From Chryseosolibacter sp964393795 (lineage in GTDB: Bacteria > Bacteroidota > Bacteroidia > Cytophagales > Cyclobacteriaceae): DNA of 57,279 bases. A model generated the notes under the pieces. The model ran no database searches and had not been told where the DNA came from. It worked only from the letters and a program-made list of their open reading frames with translations. Each line of letters opens with the position of its first letter. The stretch's first letter is position 1. The position numbers and the translations under genes are program-made. Shown one piece after another: positions 36,281 to 45,817 of the stretch. Where the stretch lies: NCBI GenBank assembly GCA_964393795.1, contig CAYMWA010000007.1, forward strand, positions 1 through 57,279, read 5' to 3'.

Positions 36281-37159
36281 ATGAAATCACAAAATGGAAA
36301 GCGGACAGCTTTGATAGCACTTTGCCTGGTGGTCGTCCTGATGTTTCCGACTTTCGTGAATGCGCAGGATTCTCTTCGTATGCGCGTGATGTCGTTCAAC
36401 ATCCGGTACAAGAACACAATAGACAGCATCAACGGATGGGAATACCGCCGGGATAATGTTGCACGACTCGTTCAGTATCATGGCGTTGACGTGGTTGGAA
36501 TGCAGGAGGCCAACCTGGAGCAGATAGCGGATCTCGAGCAACGGATGCCGGAGTATGGGTGGTATGGCGTCTTAAGGATGGAGGGACCCACAGGAGAGTG
36601 CACGCCGATTTTTTATCGGAAAGATCGGTTTGACCTGCTCGATTCGGGAACCTTCTGGTATTCCGAAACCCCTGACGTTAAGTTCAGTAAAAGCTGGGAT
36701 GCGTTTTATCCGCGCATTGCCTCCTGGACCAAACTCCGCGACAAGCAAACAAAGAAAGCGTTTTTCTTTTTTAACACCCACTTTGATCATCGCGGCGAAA
36801 TTGCGCGTCAGAACAGTGCGCTCGTCTTGTTGCGCAAGGTCAAATCGATTACAAAGGGAGAACCGGTCATGATCACGGGAGATTTCAACGCCCGTGAGTC
36901 GTCCGTCGCCTACAAGAATTTGACAGAAAGCGGCGAACTGAAGGATGCAGTGCACGTGTCACAAGCACCACACTACGGACCCGTCAATACATCGTCCGGA
37001 TTCTTTGTAAGAACACAGCCCCCGCGGGCGAGAATTGACTATGTCTTTGTAAATGATAAGGTGGTCGTCAAGCAAACCGCAACGTTGACCGATCAGCAGG
37101 AGGGAAGGTACTATTCCGACCACCTGCCGGTTGTTGCCGATGTGGCAATAGGGAAATAG
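36281..37159 (+). CDS. secreted endonuclease/exonuclease/phosphatase (EEP) family protein
   Basis: 292 residues with a signal peptide (IALCLVVVLMFPTFVNAQ). The four EEP catalytic regions are intact: MSFNIRY with Asn40, GMQEAN with Glu76, NTHFDHRGE, ITGDFNARES, and YYSDHLPVVAD near the end. This fold hydrolyses phosphodiesters or phosphomonoesters; secreted Bacteroidota versions next to PULs are common and mostly uncharacterised. It is followed by an octad repeat leading into the next gene. Confidence 0.9.
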   Translation: MKSQNGKRTALIALCLVVVLMFPTFVNAQDSLRMRVMSFNIRYKNTIDSINGWEYRRDNVARLVQYHGVDVVGMQEANLEQIADLEQRMPEYGWYGVLRMEGPTGECTPIFYRKDRFDLLDSGTFWYSETPDVKFSKSWDAFYPRIASWTKLRDKQTKKAFFFFNTHFDHRGEIARQNSALVLLRKVKSITKGEPVMITGDFNARESSVAYKNLTESGELKDAVHVSQAPHYGPVNTSSGFFVRTQPPRARIDYVFVNDKVVVKQTATLTDQQEGRYYSDHLPVVADVAIGK

Positions 37160-37223
37160 TGGTGAGTTGGTGAGTGGTGAGTCGGGGACGTAGCAACCGG
37201 CAGGCACGAGTGACAACACAAAC

Positions 37224-37335
37224 ATTAACACACGAACACACGAACACACGAACACACGAACACACGAACACATTAACACACGAACACATTAACACATTAA
37301 CACATTAACACATTAACACATTAATCCATTAACAT
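37224..37335. repeat. octad tandem repeat array running into a start codon
   Basis: Fourteen 8-bp units in perfect register, of two forms, ATTAACAC and ACGAACAC, plus one ATTAATCC. The final unit is ATTAACAT, and the ATG of the next gene starts at its seventh base. Just upstream (37160-37184) are short GTGGTGA-type repeats. Confidence 0.95.
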
Positions 37336-38620
37336 GAAATCAGGTATCAGTAGGAGGAACTTCTTGAAGACCGCCGCAATCGCTTCTTCTGTTTTTATCG
37401 TGCCGCGTCATGTTCTGGGAGGTGCTGGCTATACTCCGCCTAGTGATACCATCGGCCTGGGCTTTATCGGCTGTGGCAAGCAAGGCATGGGACTGCAACG
37501 CCGGTTCTTTGCGCAGCCGGGTGTGAAGATACTGGGGGTGTCAGATGTTTATGCAGGCAAACTCGAGCGGTTCGTGCAAGCCAATAGGCAATTGCAGCTG
37601 CAGGCAACTGCGCGGGCGGAGGAGATCAAGGGATATGAAGACTTCCGCGAGCTACTTGCGAATAAGGATATTGACGCCGTCGTGATCGCTACGCCGGACC
37701 ATTGGCATGCGTCCATGGCCGTGAGGGCTGCCGAAGCGGGAAAAGATATTTACTGCGAGAAACCGCTTTCGTTGACCGTGCGTGAAGGTCGGGCGATGGT
37801 AGACGCGACACGTAAACATGAAAGGGTTTTTCAAACAGGAAGCATGCAGCGCTCCTCCAAGGAATTTACCCAGGCAGTGCAACTCGTCAGAAGTGGCGCG
37901 ATAGGAGAAATTAAGAAAATAGTGGTCAGCGTTGGCGGCCCCCCGAAGGATTGGGACTTGCAGGCAGAACCCACGCCGGAAGGCCTCAACTGGGCGCTCT
38001 GGATGGGACCCAACGTGATTGATCGCCCTTACAACAATTTTCTCGCTCCCAACTTGCAGTCCGATTTTTGGGCCAAGTGGCGTGACTACAAGGAGTTTGG
38101 CGGTGGCTACATGACCGATTGGGGTGCTCATATGTTTGATATAGGGCAATGGGGACTGGATATGGACAATAGCGGCCCTGTAAAAGTGATTCCTCCAGGC
38201 GAAGGAAAGGAATCGGGCTTGATTTACGAGTACGCAAACGGGGTGCAAATGATCCACCAAACCGAGCCTGGCAAAAACTACTGCCACTTTTTTGGTACGG
38301 AAGGCGAAGTCTACGTCCAGCGAGGCTTGTTGCGTACCACACCTCAAGCGTTGCACGATAAAATCTTCCTGGAAGACGAGTACAAGATATATGTGTCTGA
38401 AGATCACTATCACGACTTCCTCACCGCGATGAGGACGCGCAAACGCCCTATCTGCGACGTTGAAACGGGCCATCGAACCGCTACAGTCTGTAACATCGGC
38501 AACATCGCCTATGCGCTTCAACGTCCCCTCGAATGGAATCCTGAAAAAGAAAAATTTAAAGGCGATGGCCAGGCCAACAAACTCCTGAAGCGAAAGCTGA
38601 AGAAGGAGTGGAAAGTGTAA
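37334..38620 (+). CDS. Tat-exported Gfo/Idh/MocA-family oxidoreductase
   Basis: 428 residues. The N-terminus SRRNFLKTAAIASSVF is a twin-arginine signal, so the enzyme is exported folded with NAD(P) bound. The Rossmann motif GLGFIGCGKQGMGL follows, then AVVIATPDHWHASMAVRAAEAGKDIYCEKPL, the hallmark Gfo/Idh region with the EKP catalytic Lys. The C-terminal domain has the WGAHMFDIGQWGL segment. Substrate is probably a sugar from the PUL. Its start codon overlaps an octad repeat. Confidence 0.93.
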   Translation: MKSGISRRNFLKTAAIASSVFIVPRHVLGGAGYTPPSDTIGLGFIGCGKQGMGLQRRFFAQPGVKILGVSDVYAGKLERFVQANRQLQLQATARAEEIKGYEDFRELLANKDIDAVVIATPDHWHASMAVRAAEAGKDIYCEKPLSLTVREGRAMVDATRKHERVFQTGSMQRSSKEFTQAVQLVRSGAIGEIKKIVVSVGGPPKDWDLQAEPTPEGLNWALWMGPNVIDRPYNNFLAPNLQSDFWAKWRDYKEFGGGYMTDWGAHMFDIGQWGLDMDNSGPVKVIPPGEGKESGLIYEYANGVQMIHQTEPGKNYCHFFGTEGEVYVQRGLLRTTPQALHDKIFLEDEYKIYVSEDHYHDFLTAMRTRKRPICDVETGHRTATVCNIGNIAYALQRPLEWNPEKEKFKGDGQANKLLKRKLKKEWKV

Positions 38621-38637
38621 GTTGCCAGTTGCCGGCC

Positions 38638-38662
38638 CCTGAGCCTGCCGAAGGGCCGGCAA
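38638..38662. repeat. short palindromic REP-like element
   Basis: CCTGAGCCTGCCGAAGG resembles the widespread bacterial CCTGAGC-TGTCGAAGG extragenic palindrome, flanked by GGCC on both sides (GCCGGCCCC and GGGCCGGC), giving a stable hairpin after the Gfo/Idh/MocA stop codon. It may serve as a terminator. Confidence 0.6.
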
Positions 38663-38713
38663 CTGACATCATCTAATACACAGCCGTCTCTCCAAGGGCC
38701 CGCGACACTGCAA

Positions 38714-38755
38714 CTGGCGATTGGCGATTGGCAATTGGCAATTGGCAACTGGCGT
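38714..38755. repeat. heptad array, unit TTGGCAA/TTGGCGA
   Basis: Units CTGGCGA, TTGGCGA, TTGGCAA three times, CTGGCGT in register, between the partial and first full copies of the 129-bp repeat. Confidence 0.9.
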
Positions 38756-39032
38756 CATCCAATACACAGCCGTCTCTCCAAGGGCCCGCGACACTGCAAC
38801 TTGCAACTTGCAACCTGCAACTCTAGCCTACGCGTGCCGCCCCTTCAACCCACCCCGTACACACTGAGCGCGCAACCGGCAACTGGCAACCGGCAACCTG
38901 GCCTCATCCAATACACAGCCGTCTCTCCAAGGGCCCGCGACACTGCAACTTGCAACTTGCAACCTGCAACTCTAGCCTACGCGTGCCGCCCCTTCAACCC
39001 ACCCCGTACACACTGAGCGCGCAACCGGCAAC
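38755..39032. repeat. 129-bp direct repeat, two identical copies (38755-38883, 38904-39032)
   Basis: Two identical 129-bp copies with a 149-bp period; a third, partial copy of the first 45 or so bases lies at about 38668-38715. Each copy contains its own heptads (CTGCAAC, TTGCAAC, TTGCAAC, CTGCAAC). The 415-bp gap between the Gfo/Idh/MocA gene and the M61 gene is built almost entirely of this material; I see no gene in it. A related GCGACACTGCAAC string occurs at 45728. Confidence 0.97.
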
Positions 39033-39035
39033 CCC

Positions 39036-40994
39036 CTACGGCGTCAACCACGCCTCGCGCAATTCAAGCTGTTCGCGTGTGGCCTGGGGGTTGGGCATCA
39101 GAAGGTGTCGCTGGGTGATCTCTACTTTTTGAACCGGCGCGGTGAGCGTCGTCTCTTTCATGTTGCCATTCGAATCCTTTCGCAGTACGGTGTAGCTGAG
39201 GTCTGTACTATCTTCAAGCGCAGCTATTTGGCCTTGCAAGAAGGGGCTTATTTCCGGGCTTCCCAGGTCGGGGATAGTCTCACCGTTGATTTTCAAAAGC
39301 ACATCGCCCTCCTGGAAGCCAAGCGCCTTACCCTGGGCATTGAGATGCGCGGTAGTTGCAATTTGCAGACGCGGAACACTGTCGATCTGCGTGATGCCGA
39401 GGTCGGGGTTATCGATACCAAGGGTGAAGTCCTGGAACGTGTGCTCATCCCGGTAGATGATACCCACATATCCGAATACTTCTTCGAATGGAAGTGGTTC
39501 AACGGTTCCGGCTATGGCCGATGTGTCGGACGTCGGAGGTACTTTGCCTTGGACATACCGGTCGAAGAAAACCCCGATTTCCGGATACGTCATCCGGGTA
39601 ATCACATCGAAAAGTTCCTCATCTTCAAATGGCGTGTCTTTGCCGTATTTTTTGGAAAGCTGCAGCATCAGGTCCCGAAGCCCCTCCTTTCCATCCGACA
39701 GCTTCAATAGTTCGAGATCCAGGCACATTCCGATCAGTGCCCCCTTCTGATAGACATTGTAGTACTGATCGTGGTACTTGTCGAGCGTGTACCGGCTGAT
39801 CTCGGTGAAAGGAACGTCGTCAATAAACTCGTCAGCCGTTAACATTTTTTCGCGGAGCGTTTCGACGAATTCCGTCAGTGAAATGAGGTTGTATTGTACT
39901 TGTACGAGGGAGGCAAAGTATTCCGTCACGCCCTCGTACATCCAAAGGTGTCGCGACATCTTCGGGTCGTTGAAATCAAAGTTTCCAATTTCGCGCGAGT
40001 GCACGGTGAGGGGTGTCACAATGTGAAAAAATTCATGCGCCGCGAAGTCGCGCAGTTGCTGTTCCATCTGGTCGATGGTCATCTCCGGCATATAATAGAA
40101 AGATGAATAGGAATGTTCGAGTGCGCCGTAACTCAGCACTGGCTGATCGGTGAAATAGAAAATAAAGGCGTATTTGTCGACGGGCAGCTGACCGCCTAGA
40201 AATGCTTTTTGCGCCATCAATACTTCCCGGATACTGGCTGCAATTTCTTTTGCCGTTACTTTGCCGGTCGGCGAGTACGACCCGATCAATACCTCCGTAT
40301 TTCCGACGTGCACGATGGCCGTGTCCGGCTGCGCATACATCAGGGGCGAGTCAATCAACCTGTCGTAGTCTTCCGCCTGAAACACATCAACGACTGCATC
40401 TGGGTCTGGCGTGATGCCTGTTTCCTTTGCCACAACCTGGGGCGCCAGTCCGGTCTCAACGGGTATCAGCCCTGTAGATCCATACATCCCCTTGGGACGC
40501 ACGATGCGAAGCTGGAAGTCAGGCTCTTTGAGATCTTTGAAGTAGCCAAAGAATCCGCTAGTGTTCAATACGAAATTTTGATCTTCTTCGATGTTGGTCC
40601 CTGCGGGCCAGAAGATTTGAGGTCCTTCCACCTTAGTATCCCAGGTATCGTCTATCCAGTAGCTGATTCTTGCAAGTTTGTTTGCCTTTTTTATCCGCCA
40701 CGAATTCTCATCAAGTTTTTCTACCGGAAGGGATCTTCCTTTTTTATCTTCAGCGCTAAGGTCTGACACATATCTGCCGTAATCGGCGATGGCATAAGTG
40801 CCCGGCACGATTTTCGGAAAATAAAAAACGATGTCCCGTTCATGGAGTTCAGGAGGAGTCAATTCGACGTAGACCTTATCATCAACGACTTGTGTAAGGT
40901 CAACGGTGTACTGGTAAAGCCGCTCGTCATTCTTCTGGCTGAGGGCCGGCAGCGCAGAGGAAATGGCCAGAACGAGTATCAAAAAGAATCTCAT
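39036..40994 (-). CDS. M61-family metallopeptidase with PDZ domain, secreted
   Basis: 652 residues with a signal peptide (FFLILVLAISSALPALSQ). An N-terminal beta domain is followed by a thermolysin-like catalytic domain with HEFFH (His320, Glu321, His324) and the third-ligand helix WMYEGVTEYFAS with Glu354 or Glu358. Near residues 525-600 is a PDZ-like domain (ALGFQEGDVLLKINGETIPD). M61 members are glycyl aminopeptidases. The stop codon lies at the edge of the repeat-filled gap. Confidence 0.93.
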   Translation of the reverse strand: MRFFLILVLAISSALPALSQKNDERLYQYTVDLTQVVDDKVYVELTPPELHERDIVFYFPKIVPGTYAIADYGRYVSDLSAEDKKGRSLPVEKLDENSWRIKKANKLARISYWIDDTWDTKVEGPQIFWPAGTNIEEDQNFVLNTSGFFGYFKDLKEPDFQLRIVRPKGMYGSTGLIPVETGLAPQVVAKETGITPDPDAVVDVFQAEDYDRLIDSPLMYAQPDTAIVHVGNTEVLIGSYSPTGKVTAKEIAASIREVLMAQKAFLGGQLPVDKYAFIFYFTDQPVLSYGALEHSYSSFYYMPEMTIDQMEQQLRDFAAHEFFHIVTPLTVHSREIGNFDFNDPKMSRHLWMYEGVTEYFASLVQVQYNLISLTEFVETLREKMLTADEFIDDVPFTEISRYTLDKYHDQYYNVYQKGALIGMCLDLELLKLSDGKEGLRDLMLQLSKKYGKDTPFEDEELFDVITRMTYPEIGVFFDRYVQGKVPPTSDTSAIAGTVEPLPFEEVFGYVGIIYRDEHTFQDFTLGIDNPDLGITQIDSVPRLQIATTAHLNAQGKALGFQEGDVLLKINGETIPDLGSPEISPFLQGQIAALEDSTDLSYTVLRKDSNGNMKETTLTAPVQKVEITQRHLLMPNPQATREQLELREAWLTP

Positions 40995-41077
40995 GTTGTA
41001 AATTTTGGAAGCAAGATAGTTTATTTGTTTTGATGTTAATATTTTAGGCCATTCTGGTTCATAATCCCATAATTCTT

Positions 41078-41443
41078 GTGAAGAAGACTGTGATCATCGG
41101 CGCCACCACCAATCAGGGAAGGTATGCGTATCTCGCTGCACAAATGCTGAGCGAGTATGGCCATCAAATAGTGCCGGTTGGCGTCAAACGTGGGGAGGTT
41201 TTTGGACAGGAAATTCTTAATATCTATGACCGCCCCGCCATCGCCGACGTCGATACGGTGACGATGTACATCGGCCCCGCGAGGCAGCCCGAACATATTG
41301 ATTACATATTGAGTTTGAAACCTAAACGAATCATCTTCAACCCTGGAACCGAGAACGAAGACTTCATGAAGCGGGCGGAAAAAGAGGGTGTGGAGGCCAT
41401 GCAGGCGTGCACATTGGTGCTGCTGCGTAGCCGTCAATTTTAG
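41078..41443 (+). CDS. CoA-binding domain protein
   Basis: 121 residues, GTG start at 41078. A single Rossmann-like CoA-binding domain (PF02629/PF13380 type): VIIGATTNQGRYAYLAAQ, VPVGVKRGEVFG, YIGPARQPEHIDYILSLKPKRIIFNPGTENE. Stand-alone copies occur widely and have no fixed role; they may sense or bind CoA derivatives. It lies between the divergent M61 gene and gyrB. Confidence 0.87.
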   Translation: MKKTVIIGATTNQGRYAYLAAQMLSEYGHQIVPVGVKRGEVFGQEILNIYDRPAIADVDTVTMYIGPARQPEHIDYILSLKPKRIIFNPGTENEDFMKRAEKEGVEAMQACTLVLLRSRQF

Positions 41444-41500
41444 CGCGGATCCCGATGTGAAATTTCGCCTGTAAAATGCAGATTCCGCGTCAAAAAAGTG

Positions 41501-41508
41501 TATTTTTG
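41501..41508 (+). promoter_or_regulatory. candidate -7 box (TATTTTTG) of gyrB
   Basis: Exact TAnnTTTG match 20 bp before the gyrB start codon. No clear -33 TTTG is seen at the usual spacing. Confidence 0.4.
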
Positions 41509-41527
41509 GCGGTTCTAATCCTTAAAA

Positions 41528-43483
41528 ATGAGCGAAGTTCAAGATAAAGTCCCGGCGGGGTATTCGGCCAGTAATATTCAGGTTTTGGAAGGTTTGGAGG
41601 CGGTTCGCAAGCGGCCGGCCATGTATATCGGGGATGTGGGGACGAAGGGTTTACATCACTTGATATGGGAGGTTGTCGACAATTCGATAGACGAGGCGCT
41701 GGGCGGCTATTGCGACCTGATCGAGGTCATCGTCAATGAAGATAATTCGATAGTCGTGGAGGATAACGGGAGGGGTATCCCTACCGACTACCACGAAAAG
41801 GAGAAGCGCTCCGCGCTGGAGGTCGTCATGACGGTACTCCACGCAGGCGGCAAATTTGACAAGAACACTTACAAAGTCTCCGGTGGTTTGCACGGTGTTG
41901 GTGTGTCGTGTGTGAATGCGCTGTCTGAGCGCCTGCACGTAACGGTCTACCGCGACGGCAAGGTTTTCGAGCAGGAATACTCGCGTGGCGCGCCGCAATA
42001 CCCGGTGCGCGTTATCGGTGAATCTGACCGTCGCGGTACGGTGGTGACGTTTAAACCCGACCGTCAGATCTTTTTGGTGACTGAATACAACTATGAAACC
42101 ATTTCCAGCCGGCTTCGGGAGTTGTCATTTCTGAACCCTGGCATTACGATTACCCTCACGGATCACCGCGAAAAGGATGAAAGCGGTGCACCGCGTAAAA
42201 ATACCTTTCTGTCACAGGGTGGCTTGCGGGAGTTTGTGGAGTATATCGATTCCACACGCGAAAAATTAATCCCGGAACCCATCTACATTGAAAATGACAA
42301 GGGAACGGTGCCGGTACAGGTGGCGCTTAGCTACAACACCTCCTATACTGAAAATCTGGTGTCCTATGTCAATAACATCAATACGCATGAGGGAGGAACG
42401 CATGTGGCTGGATTCAGGCGCGCGCTTACGCGGACGCTGAAGAACTACGCAGAAAAGTCGGGCCAGTTGGAGAAGCTCAAGATCGACATCAGCGGCGACG
42501 ACTTCCGTGAAGGCATGACGGCGGTGATCTCCATCAAGGTGGCCGAACCGCAGTTCGAAGGGCAGACGAAAACAAAATTGGGCAACTCCGAGGTGATGGG
42601 TGTCGTCGATCAGTCGGTCGGGGAGGTCCTGGCCAACTACCTGGAAGAGCATCCGCGTGAAGCAAAGCTGATCGTCAACAAGGTGATACTGGCCGCGCAA
42701 GCCAGGCATGCCGCCCGTAAGGCACGGGAAATGGTGCAGCGTAAAAACGTGCTGACGGGTACTGGCCTGCCCGGGAAGCTCGCGGACTGTTCAAGCACCG
42801 ATCCGAGCATCTGTGAATTGTACCTTGTGGAAGGTGATTCTGCCGGCGGGTCGGCCAAGCAAGGGCGTGACAGGAATTTCCAGGCCATCCTTCCGCTGCG
42901 CGGGAAAATCCTCAACGTGGAAAAAGCACAGGAACACAAGATCTATGACAACGACGAGATCAAAAATATCATCACTGCCCTTGGAGTGAGCTTTGGTACG
43001 GCCGATGATGCCAAGGCGTTGAACCTGAACAAACTGCGGTATCACAAGATCATCATCATGACCGATGCCGACGTTGACGGCAGTCATATCCGGACGCTTA
43101 TCCTCACGTTCTTCTTCCGGTACATGCGGGAGTTGATTGAACGTGGATTCATCTACATTGCCTTGCCGCCGCTGTATCTGGTAAAAAAAGGCAAAGAGGA
43201 GCGCTATTGCTGGACGGAGGAGGAGCGCGCGGCACTTGTGAAGGAACTCGGCGGAGGTAAAGATGATTCAGTCCACGTCCAGCGATACAAGGGGCTGGGT
43301 GAGATGAATCCGGAACAACTATGGGCGACTACGATGGACCCTGCAAGGAGGTCGCTCAAGCAAGTTAGTATCGAATCCGCTGCTGAGGCTGATCATCTGT
43401 TCTCCATGCTCATGGGCGATGAGGTCGCGCCACGTCGTGAGTTCATCGAACAAAACGCCAAGTATGCGCGCATTGACATTTAA
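41528..43483 (+). CDS. gyrB: DNA gyrase subunit B
   Basis: 651 residues, the type IIA topoisomerase ATPase subunit. GHKL ATP-site motifs are present: VVDNSIDEALGGY, VEDNGRGIP, GGLHGVGVSCVNALS. The TOPRIM domain holds YLVEGDSAGGSAKQGRDRNFQAILPLRGKILNVEKA and MTDADVDGSHIRTL, with QRYKGLGEMNPEQLW near the end. Length is typical of gram-negative GyrB without the long insertion. It could in principle be ParE, but the overall motif text fits GyrB better. Confidence 0.97.
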   Translation: MSEVQDKVPAGYSASNIQVLEGLEAVRKRPAMYIGDVGTKGLHHLIWEVVDNSIDEALGGYCDLIEVIVNEDNSIVVEDNGRGIPTDYHEKEKRSALEVVMTVLHAGGKFDKNTYKVSGGLHGVGVSCVNALSERLHVTVYRDGKVFEQEYSRGAPQYPVRVIGESDRRGTVVTFKPDRQIFLVTEYNYETISSRLRELSFLNPGITITLTDHREKDESGAPRKNTFLSQGGLREFVEYIDSTREKLIPEPIYIENDKGTVPVQVALSYNTSYTENLVSYVNNINTHEGGTHVAGFRRALTRTLKNYAEKSGQLEKLKIDISGDDFREGMTAVISIKVAEPQFEGQTKTKLGNSEVMGVVDQSVGEVLANYLEEHPREAKLIVNKVILAAQARHAARKAREMVQRKNVLTGTGLPGKLADCSSTDPSICELYLVEGDSAGGSAKQGRDRNFQAILPLRGKILNVEKAQEHKIYDNDEIKNIITALGVSFGTADDAKALNLNKLRYHKIIIMTDADVDGSHIRTLILTFFFRYMRELIERGFIYIALPPLYLVKKGKEERYCWTEEERAALVKELGGGKDDSVHVQRYKGLGEMNPEQLWATTMDPARRSLKQVSIESAAEADHLFSMLMGDEVAPRREFIEQNAKYARIDI

Positions 43484-43579
43484 CAACGCTATGCGCGTTT
43501 AACTGCCGTCTGCACGCCGCTTCGACCTGGCGTTCAGGTCGGCTCATCACAAACGATTAACTACTTTAAGCGTAAGGAT

Positions 43580-45706
43580 ATGAGTGAGGCGGTTATGTCC
43601 ATGGACAAGATTACACAGCAGATACAGGAAAGCAACTATATCAGCCGGGATCTTAGCTGGCTTCAGTTCAACTATCGCGTGCTTGACCAGGCGAAACACA
43701 TCGACCGCAGTATTTTTGATCGGTTGAAGTTTCTCTCCATCACCGCTTCAAACCTTGACGAGTTTTGCACCATCCGGCTGGGGAGCCTCTACAATTATAT
43801 CGACTACGGCAAGGAGCGTTTCGACTACAACGGGCTTCGTGAAGAGCCGTTTCGGGTGCTGCTGCTGTCGGAAACACGGCGGTTTTATCAGGCGCAAAAT
43901 GAATATTTTGTTGAGAAACTAAAGCCGTTGTTCGAAAGCAATGGTTTTATGATTGCCGGCTATGCCGACCTCTCGGTCGAGGCTACACAAAAAGTCAACG
44001 AGTATTTTAACAGCATCATTTTCCCGATGTTGACGCCGATGGTGTTTGATAACTATCACACCTTTCCGGTGTTGATGAACAACCGCCTTTTGTTTGGCGT
44101 CGTGACGAAGAACGCCGGAGACAACCAACACCAGTTCAAGGTAAGTTTCATCCAGGTGCCGAATAACCTTCCGCGCTTTTATGAAATCGTTACAGAAGAC
44201 AAGATTCTGTTCGTTCCTGTGGAGGATATTATCAGCTACAACATCCACAATCTTTTCCGGAATGTCGAAATTGCCAGCATCAACCTTTTTCGCATCAACC
44301 GCAACGGAGATTTTACGCTGGAAGAGAGCGAAGATATTGAATCCAACTTTCTCGAAGAGCTGAAGCGCAAACTCAAAACCCGTCGGTCCGGAAGGGTCGT
44401 CCGCCTCGAAGTGATGGGTCAGCCCGACCCCTGGATGATGCGCATACTGAAGATCCAATGGGACCTTGATGAGCACAATATTTTTTATGTACCGAAGTCG
44501 GGAATGATCGACTTCACCGGGTTGCTGCAGATCGTCAACCATAAGGAATTCAAAACAAAGCGTGCGCAACAACCCGACCCCGTTCCACCATTGAACTACC
44601 CCGAACATGGTAGTCGCGACCTTTTTGAAGTGCTCGAAGAGCGGGACGTTCTGCTCCATCACCCCTATAACTCCATGGAGCCGGTGCTCGAGCTTCTGGA
44701 GAAAGCAGCGGATGACCCGTACGTCTTATCGATCAAGATAACGATCTATCGCGTCGCCCGTGAATCGCGCGTAACGGCTGCGTTGTTGCGGGCTGCGGAG
44801 AACGGCAAGCACGTGTCGGTACTGTTTGAAGTAAAGGCGCGCTTTGATGAGGAGAATAACCTGCGTGAGGCACAGCGACTGCAAAAGGCAGGCTGCTTTG
44901 TTATTTATGGCGTCAGCAGTTTGAAAACCCACACAAAACTGCTCTTAATTGTGCGCCGTTACGGCGACGATAAGGTAACGCGCTATGTTCATTTGTCCAG
45001 CGGAAACTACAATGAAGTAACGGCACGCCTGTATGTGGATATCGGATTACTCACCACACGGGAAGTCTATGCCAATGACGTGTCGGAATTTTTTAATGTC
45101 ATCACAGGCCATTCCCAACCCGCTACCTACCGGAACCTGATCACCTCGCCACGGGATATGCGCATTCAGTTACTCAACCTTGTCAGACGAGAGGCGGAAA
45201 ATGCAAGACAGGGTGTACCTTCTGGTATTGTCATTAAGTTGAATTCACTGCAGGATAAGGAGTTTATCGATGAGTTGTACGCCGCTTCTCAGGCGGGCGT
45301 GCCCATTAAACTGATCGTACGGGGGATGTGCAGTTTACGGCCAGGCAGGAGAGGCATAAGCGAAAACATCGAGGTGATCTCGATCGTTGGTGAATACCTG
45401 GAACATTCGCGCATCTACTACTTCCATAACGCCGGCAACGAGAAGGTGTATATTGGCAGCGCAGATGCGATGGTGCGAAGCTTCGACCGGCGTATCGAAT
45501 CACTATTCCTCCTTGAGGAAGATATTCTCAAGAAGCAAGCCATTAACAACCTCCGCTTCAATCTCAAAGACAACGTGAACGCCTACGTCATGCAAGAAGA
45601 CGGCTCCTACATCATCAAAGACCAAAACGGCGAACCCGCCTTCAACATCCACAAAGAATTCTACAACGTGACCCGCGAAATCGTCGAACAAACAGAATTG
45701 TTTTAG
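43580..45706 (+). CDS. ppk1: polyphosphate kinase 1
   Basis: 708 residues, forming long-chain polyphosphate reversibly from ATP. PPK1 domains in order: N-terminal helical YISRDLSWLQFNYRVLDQA, head domain, then the two phospholipase-D-like catalytic domains. The phosphorylated histidine lies in VSSLKTHTKLLLIVRR and a second active-site region is RYVHLSSGNYNEVTARLY; the C-terminal domain has SRIYYFHNAGNEKVYIGSADAM and FDRRIESL. Its stop is followed by a heptad array shared with glnS. Confidence 0.97.
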   Translation: MSEAVMSMDKITQQIQESNYISRDLSWLQFNYRVLDQAKHIDRSIFDRLKFLSITASNLDEFCTIRLGSLYNYIDYGKERFDYNGLREEPFRVLLLSETRRFYQAQNEYFVEKLKPLFESNGFMIAGYADLSVEATQKVNEYFNSIIFPMLTPMVFDNYHTFPVLMNNRLLFGVVTKNAGDNQHQFKVSFIQVPNNLPRFYEIVTEDKILFVPVEDIISYNIHNLFRNVEIASINLFRINRNGDFTLEESEDIESNFLEELKRKLKTRRSGRVVRLEVMGQPDPWMMRILKIQWDLDEHNIFYVPKSGMIDFTGLLQIVNHKEFKTKRAQQPDPVPPLNYPEHGSRDLFEVLEERDVLLHHPYNSMEPVLELLEKAADDPYVLSIKITIYRVARESRVTAALLRAAENGKHVSVLFEVKARFDEENNLREAQRLQKAGCFVIYGVSSLKTHTKLLLIVRRYGDDKVTRYVHLSSGNYNEVTARLYVDIGLLTTREVYANDVSEFFNVITGHSQPATYRNLITSPRDMRIQLLNLVRREAENARQGVPSGIVIKLNSLQDKEFIDELYAASQAGVPIKLIVRGMCSLRPGRRGISENIEVISIVGEYLEHSRIYYFHNAGNEKVYIGSADAMVRSFDRRIESLFLLEEDILKKQAINNLRFNLKDNVNAYVMQEDGSYIIKDQNGEPAFNIHKEFYNVTREIVEQTELF

Positions 45707-45733
45707 TTGCCGTCCTCACAAGGGCTTGCGACA

Positions 45734-45817
45734 CTGCAACCTGCAACCTGCACCTTGCAACCTGCAACAACCAACACCAACCAACCAACACCAACTAACC
45801 AACCGGCAACTGGCAAC
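45734..45817. repeat. heptad tandem repeat array, changing units, abutting glnS stop
   Basis: Twelve units in one unbroken 7-bp register: CTGCAAC, CTGCAAC, CTGCACC, TTGCAAC, CTGCAAC, AACCAAC, ACCAACC, AACCAAC, ACCAACT, AACCAAC, CGGCAAC, TGGCAAC. The next base begins the glnS stop codon. It fills most of the convergent ppk1/glnS gap. Confidence 0.95.

Noticed and set aside
37224..37335. Possible CRISPR array
   Set aside because: Units are 8 bp with no spacers, and no cas gene is in the window.
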